NCBI GenBank assembly: GCA_017444545.1
Contig: JAFSWJ010000352.1
Location: 1 to 20,453 of the forward strand
Length of the DNA stretch: 20,453 nt
DNA from: Lachnospiraceae bacterium
GTDB lineage: Bacteria; Bacillota; Clostridia; Lachnospirales; Lachnospiraceae
Direction: 5' to 3'
Below the pieces are notes generated by a model. The model did not search any database, was not told the origin of the DNA, and was given only the letters and a program-made list of their open reading frames with translations. The position numbers and the translations under genes were made by a program. Of this stretch, positions 16,709 to 20,453 are shown one piece after another. How positions within the stretch are numbered: the first letter of the stretch is position 1; each line of letters begins with the position of its first letter.

Positions 16709-16774
16709 CTTTTTACCTCCTTATGGTCTTTTTGGCCCGCGTTTTCATACGCGAGCAAGGCGGATATATCACGA
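16709..16774 (-). promoter_or_regulatory. rpsF 5' leader, possible S6:S18 autoregulatory RNA
   Basis: The predicted transcript leader is about 66 nt. It contains a hairpin at 16736-16755 (minus-strand CTCGCGT and ACGCGGG around loop ATGAAA, with one G-U pair). A CCGCC lies just 5' of it (16759-16763), and the ribosome binding site follows. Leaders of rpsF in many bacteria carry a structure bound by S6:S18 with a CCG element beside a stem. The arrangement here is compatible, but I cannot confirm the consensus fold. Confidence 0.35.
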
Positions 16775-16780
16775 ATGAAC

Positions 16781-16809
16781 ATATTATCACAAAGAATCAA
16801 CCTTGGCAA
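16781..16809 (-). promoter_or_regulatory. Sigma-A-type promoter for rpsF-ssb-rpsR
   Basis: On the minus strand TTGCCA (complement of 16804-16809) and TAATAT (complement of 16781-16786) are separated by 17 nt, and the -10 is preceded by TGA, forming an extended -10 (TGATAATAT). This predicts transcription starting near 16774, about 66 nt before rpsF. No competing start is as good in the region. Confidence 0.7.
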
Positions 16810-16817
16810 GAGCATGC

Positions 16818-16852
16818 ATGGTGGGACAGGGGACGTATCTCTGTCCCACCAT
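16818..16852. repeat. REP-like hairpin A
   Basis: ATGGTGGGACAG (16818-16829) pairs perfectly with CTGTCCCACCAT (16841-16852) around GGGACGTATCT; three more inner pairs are possible with G-U wobbles, leaving loop ACGTA. The 29-nt core 16821-16849 is the exact reverse complement of the core in hairpin B. The asymmetric loop gives the element a direction. It ends 8 nt from the rpsF -35 box. GC-rich paired hairpins of this type fit REP/BIME elements mobilised by RAYT transposases, an inference from form only. Confidence 0.8.
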
Positions 16853-16910
16853 TATGTCGCCATTTGTATTTGCTTTATCTGCGGAATTATCCTCTCGGCA
16901 GCTTTACATA

Positions 16911-16945
16911 AAAGTGGGACAGAGATACGTCCCCTGTCCCACTTT
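16911..16945. repeat. REP-like hairpin B (inverted copy of A)
   Basis: AAAGTGGGACAG (16911-16922) pairs perfectly with CTGTCCCACTTT (16934-16945) around AGATACGTCCC. The core 16915-16943 is 29/29 identical to hairpin A read on the other strand. The outer three pairs differ from A (AAA/TTT here, ATG/CAT there) but still pair. It ends 8 nt before the V-ATPase -35 box. The 58 nt between A and B (16853-16910) hold no gene or other structure that I can see. Confidence 0.8.
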
Positions 16946-16953
16946 CGTTTATG

Positions 16954-16982
16954 TTGACGAAAAATACGTGATAGAGTAAAAT
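16954..16982 (+). promoter_or_regulatory. Sigma-A-type promoter for the V-ATPase operon
   Basis: TTGACG (16954-16959) and TAAAAT (16977-16982) are separated by exactly 17 nt, predicting a transcript start near 16989 and a leader of about 50 nt before the first gene. The leader itself is AT-rich and shows no clear stem-loop. Confidence 0.75.
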
Positions 16983-17039
16983 ATATGAATATTTCTGTGT
17001 ATGTATTTGATCAAGTATTTCATATAGTAAAGGGTGGTG

Positions 17040-17357
17040 ATGAGATTGGCATTTGATACCATTGACAGAGTTCTCCAGGCCGAACGCAACGCTGATGAAG
17101 CCGAAAAGAATGCGGCTGTCGAGTCTGACGGCATAGTCGCAAAGGCGGAAAACGAGGCGATGGACCTGAAAGACGAGCTTGAAAAGAAGTCAAAGGAAAA
17201 GGCAAAGCAGGAGATAGATGCTGCAAAGGCTGAGGCGGACGAGGTCCTGACACGCGCAAAGCAGGAAGCAGACGCTCTTATAAATGATCTGAAGAGCAGC
17301 GTTTCTTCAAAAGAAGGAACTGCCGTAAAGCTCATACTTGACGAGATACAACAGTAA
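17040..17357 (+). CDS. V/A-type ATPase peripheral stalk subunit (G/H family)
   Basis: This 105-residue protein is almost all heptad-rich coiled coil (about residues 10-90, very rich in Ala, Glu and Lys), ending GTAVKLILDEIQQ. It matches the H (AhaH/V-type G) stalk subunit in size, composition and position ahead of subunits I and K. It would pair with subunit E to form the outer stalk that holds the catalytic head still. The start is uncertain: ATG 17040 has AAAGG about 7 nt upstream, while GTG 17034, GTG 17037 and TTG 17046 are also in frame. It is the first gene after the promoter at 16954-16982. Confidence 0.85.
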   Translation: MRLAFDTIDRVLQAERNADEAEKNAAVESDGIVAKAENEAMDLKDELEKKSKEKAKQEIDAAKAEADEVLTRAKQEADALINDLKSSVSSKEGTAVKLILDEIQQ

Positions 17358-17373
17358 AGGAGGTTGACACGGT

Positions 17374-19419
17374 ATGTCCGTATTGCCAATGAAGCGAATA
17401 TCGGTGATCGGCCTTCGAAAGGACAGGAAGGCCATACTTGAGACCATTCAACGGTCCCAGGTGGTCGAGATCGATATGACGCCCATGTCGGGCGCTGACG
17501 GCGACATCTTTTCAAAGACAGATGTGTCGTCATCTTCTCAGATATTCACAAAAAATGCCGAATCGGCTGCAAAAGCACTCGAGATAATAAATACTGCAGC
17601 TCCCGAAAAAACATCTCTTCTTTCATCATTTGAGGGAAGACGCGAGATGAGCGTGGAGGATTTTGCGTCAAACGTGAAAAGGCGTGAAGCCATAATGAAG
17701 GACGTACAGGATGTACTGCGTCTTGAAAAGGAGCTGATACAGGCAAAAGCCGATATCCCAAAGATACAGACACAGATAGAGGCACTGAGCCCCTGGCTGA
17801 CCCTTGATCTGCCTCTTTCATATAAAGGAACGAGAAAGACGGCGGTGTTCATAGGTTCGTTTTCCGATGCGGTGACGGAGGAGAACATAACGGTCAGGCT
17901 TGCGGAACTTGCTCCTGAGGCCGGCTGTGATGTGAACGTTATCTATACATCAAATGAGATATCTTCGGTTGTCATCGTATGTATGAAAAAAGATGCGGAT
18001 GCAGTGGACAATGCCCTGAGGCATATGAATTTTTCCCGTCCTCCGGCATCTGACATTGTACCTTCAAAGCTTCAGGAAAAATATGAAAACGACATCAGGG
18101 ACTGCGACAGGAAGATAGAAGAGATAAACGGAATGCTTGCGGGTTATGCAGAAGAACGCGACGACATCCGTTTCATTCAGGATTACTACACCATGAGGGC
18201 GGATAAATACGAGGTTATAGGAAGCCTCGAGCAGTCCGACAGGACCTTCCTTTTGAGCGGGTTTATACCTGCTGCCGCAGCACCTGCTCTCGAGGAAAAA
18301 CTTTTAAAGAATTTTGATGCCTGTGTTGAGATCACGGATCCCGGAGAAAATGAAGATGTCCCGGTGGCGCTTTCAAACAACGGATTTGCTGCGCCTGTGG
18401 AGGGAGTTATCGAAAGTTATTCCATGCCCGGCAAGGGTGAACTTGACCCGACCATGCCGGTGGCGATCTTCTATTATTTCATGTTCGGCATGATGCTTTC
18501 GGATTTTGCTTACGGTCTCCTTATGACGGTTGCAACAGCTGTCATATTAAAGAAGTTCAGGAATATGGAGGCCGGACTGAAGAGATCCATGAAGATGTTC
18601 TGCTACTGCGGAATAGGTACCATGTTCTCGGGTATATTATTTGGGAGTTATTTTGGAGATGCTCCCTCAGTCATAGCAAAGCTGTTCTTCGGAAAAGACT
18701 TTGCAATACCTCCCCTTTACGTGGATCCGATATCAAATTCCATGAAGGTGCTGGTGTTCTCTTTTGCAATAGGTCTGGTCCATCTCTTCGCGGGGCTTAT
18801 CCTTAACTGTTATCAGGCAGTGAAGGCCGGAAGGATCATGGATGCCATCTGCGACAGCGTGCTCTGGATCATGCTTGTTCTCGGTCTCATTCTCTATGGC
18901 CTGACCACTGACATGGTAGTGAACATGTTCCCCGGAGCTCTGGCAAAGCTTCCCGGACCGGTGGGCACCTTTGGAGCTGTGTGTGCGGTCATCGGCGCGG
19001 CCGGGATCCTCTTTACCGGAGGCAGGGAATCAAAGAACTGGGCGAAGCGTCTGATGAAGGGTGCGTATGCCCTCTACGGTGTGACCGGTTACCTCAGCGA
19101 TATTCTTTCATATTCGAGACTTCTTGCTCTCGGACTTGCAACCTCGGTCATATCCACCGTATTTAACTCGATGGGACAGATGGTGAGTGAAAATCTGGTT
19201 CATTCCAACATTTTGGGAGCTTTGATCGGAGTGATCCTTTTCCTCGTCATTTTCCTCATAGGTCATGGACTCAACATGGCCATCAATGCGCTGGGTGCCT
19301 ATGTGCATGCAAACAGGCTCCAGTTCGTTGAGTTTTTCGGAAAGTTCTACAACGGCGGCGGCAGGAAATTTGAGCCGTTTGCAGTAAAAACAAAATACTT
19401 CAAGATTAAGGAGGATTAA
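17374..19419 (+). CDS. V/A-type ATPase subunit I (a-subunit)
   Basis: This 681-residue protein has a soluble, coiled-coil-rich N-terminal half (about 1-350) and a membrane half with about eight helices. The latter forms the ion half-channels against the K ring. The arginines expected at the ion path are present: R582 in SYSRLLALGLA and R648 in HANRLQFVEFFGKFY, equivalent by motif to the two essential arginines of eukaryotic a-subunits. GNYF-like turns (FGSYFGD) also match. A strong AAAGGAGG lies about 9 nt before ATG 17374. Only 15 nt separate it from the stalk gene and 3 nt from subunit K. Confidence 0.95.
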   Translation: MSVLPMKRISVIGLRKDRKAILETIQRSQVVEIDMTPMSGADGDIFSKTDVSSSSQIFTKNAESAAKALEIINTAAPEKTSLLSSFEGRREMSVEDFASNVKRREAIMKDVQDVLRLEKELIQAKADIPKIQTQIEALSPWLTLDLPLSYKGTRKTAVFIGSFSDAVTEENITVRLAELAPEAGCDVNVIYTSNEISSVVIVCMKKDADAVDNALRHMNFSRPPASDIVPSKLQEKYENDIRDCDRKIEEINGMLAGYAEERDDIRFIQDYYTMRADKYEVIGSLEQSDRTFLLSGFIPAAAAPALEEKLLKNFDACVEITDPGENEDVPVALSNNGFAAPVEGVIESYSMPGKGELDPTMPVAIFYYFMFGMMLSDFAYGLLMTVATAVILKKFRNMEAGLKRSMKMFCYCGIGTMFSGILFGSYFGDAPSVIAKLFFGKDFAIPPLYVDPISNSMKVLVFSFAIGLVHLFAGLILNCYQAVKAGRIMDAICDSVLWIMLVLGLILYGLTTDMVVNMFPGALAKLPGPVGTFGAVCAVIGAAGILFTGGRESKNWAKRLMKGAYALYGVTGYLSDILSYSRLLALGLATSVISTVFNSMGQMVSENLVHSNILGALIGVILFLVIFLIGHGLNMAINALGAYVHANRLQFVEFFGKFYNGGGRKFEPFAVKTKYFKIKED

Positions 19420-19896
<477 letters not shown>

Positions 19897-19942
19897 GGAT
19901 GCGTTAGGTTACCGTTTACAGTAAAGGAAAATGGAGGCGATG

Positions 19943-20453
19943 ATGACAGGTTTAGACAAGATCCTGGAACAGATAAAAAAAGAATCTGACGAAACCGTTT
20001 CAAAAAAACTGTCTGAAGCAAAGGACAGGGCTGACTCCATCCTGGAGGAGGCAAAAAAGGACATTTCCGGCAGGTGCGAGAGCATCGAGACAAACGGCAG
20101 GAACGAAGCGCAGGAGATCAGAAAGAGAGCCGGATCGGCGGCAGACCTTTACAAAAGGAAGGCAGTGCTTGCCGAAAAGCAGAGCATTATATCCGGTGTG
20201 TTTGAAAAGGCATTATCCGAGCTTTCAGGTCTTTCCGGCAGTGAGTATTACAATGCCGTGATAAAGATCGCCGTGAAAAATGCGCTCGCCCAGGAGGGGG
20301 AGATCATATTTTCAAAGGAGGATGCGGCAAATGTTCCCTCCGATTTTGAAATGCGTCTGAATGCGCAGCTGAAAGCCGGAAGACTTACGGTTTCGCACAA
20401 CACACGCCCCATAGGAAAAGGCTTCATCCTTTCCTACGGCGGTGTCGAACAGA
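19943..20453 (+). CDS. V/A-type ATPase subunit E (partial, runs off the right edge)
   Basis: An open frame begins MTGLDKILEQIKKESDE and continues to the window edge (about 170 residues) without a stop. The first 80 residues are a charged helix rich in Glu, Lys and Ala. The rest has the small globular domain of subunit E (YYNAVIKIAVKNAL, GRLTVSHNTRPIGKGFILSYGGV). It pairs with the coiled-coil stalk subunit. ATG 19943 is chosen because GGAGG at 19933-19937 lies 5 nt upstream; ATG 19940 and ATG 19931 are in frame and possible. A 43-nt gap after subunit K (to the ATG 19940 codon) shows no terminator. Remaining catalytic subunits should follow outside the window. Confidence 0.9.
   Translation, partial: MTGLDKILEQIKKESDETVSKKLSEAKDRADSILEEAKKDISGRCESIETNGRNEAQEIRKRAGSAADLYKRKAVLAEKQSIISGVFEKALSELSGLSGSEYYNAVIKIAVKNALAQEGEIIFSKEDAANVPSDFEMRLNAQLKAGRLTVSHNTRPIGKGFILSYGGVEQ

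Noticed and set aside
16853..16910. Possible small RNA or peptide between the two hairpins
   Set aside because: The 58 nt contain no open frame with a binding site and no extra stem; only flanking hairpins are seen.
16911..16945. Hairpin B as an intrinsic terminator (A-tract/T-tract flanks)
   Set aside because: No gene upstream in the + direction leads into it, its T-tract is only three bases, and it is an exact inverted copy of hairpin A; a repeat element explains it better.

Overview
The window looks like a chromosome segment of an anaerobic Firmicute, most likely a Lachnospiraceae-type Clostridium relative. This rests on the rpsF-ssb-rpsR block, the gdpP-rplI-dnaB block, a V-type ATPase operon, frequent AGG/AGA and ATA codons, and strong AGGAGG ribosome binding sites. 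The assignment is by inference from gene content; no rRNA is present.

Bases 1-10842 (+ strand) are the 3' part of a surface or exopolysaccharide (EPS) cluster. In order it holds: the tail of an unidentified gene; a small membrane/coiled-coil protein; a large polytopic membrane protein (DUF6077/GT-C-like) split by one in-frame TGA; a GT2 glycosyltransferase; a priming polyprenyl-phosphate sugar transferase; two more GT-A enzymes; a GT4 enzyme; an O-antigen polymerase/ligase-like protein; a Wzx-type flippase; and a second polymerase/ligase-like protein. Neighbouring genes overlap by 1 to 49 nt or are separated by at most 3 nt, so the block reads as one translationally coupled transcript. It fits a Wzx/Wzy pathway: the priming enzyme loads the first sugar on undecaprenyl phosphate, the glycosyltransferases extend it, Wzx flips it, and one or both Wzy/WaaL-like proteins polymerise or transfer it.

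Bases 10796-16708 (- strand) are housekeeping. Read in their own direction they are rpsF, ssb, rpsR, a hairpin, a ChbG/YdjC-family deacetylase, gdpP (c-di-AMP phosphodiesterase), rplI and dnaB. The 3' end of dnaB overlaps the 3' end of the last EPS gene by 47 bp, with no intergenic terminator.

Bases 16709-17039 are a divergent control region. A sigma-A-type promoter for rpsF points left and one for the V-ATPase operon points right. Between them sit two REP-like hairpins whose 29-nt cores are exact reverse complements. Each 35-nt hairpin ends 8 nt from the nearest -35 box.

Bases 17040-20453 (+ strand) begin a V/A-type ATPase operon: stalk coiled-coil subunit (G/H), subunit I, subunit K and the start of subunit E. 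The K subunit carries the full set of residues that bind Na+ in the Enterococcus hirae rotor ring, so a sodium-coupled enzyme is likely.

The observations most worth a second look are the hairpin pair placed symmetrically between two promoters, the single in-frame stop inside the DUF6077-like protein, and the paralogous polymerase-like genes on either side of the flippase. I did not find a clearly new defence or other multi-gene system.
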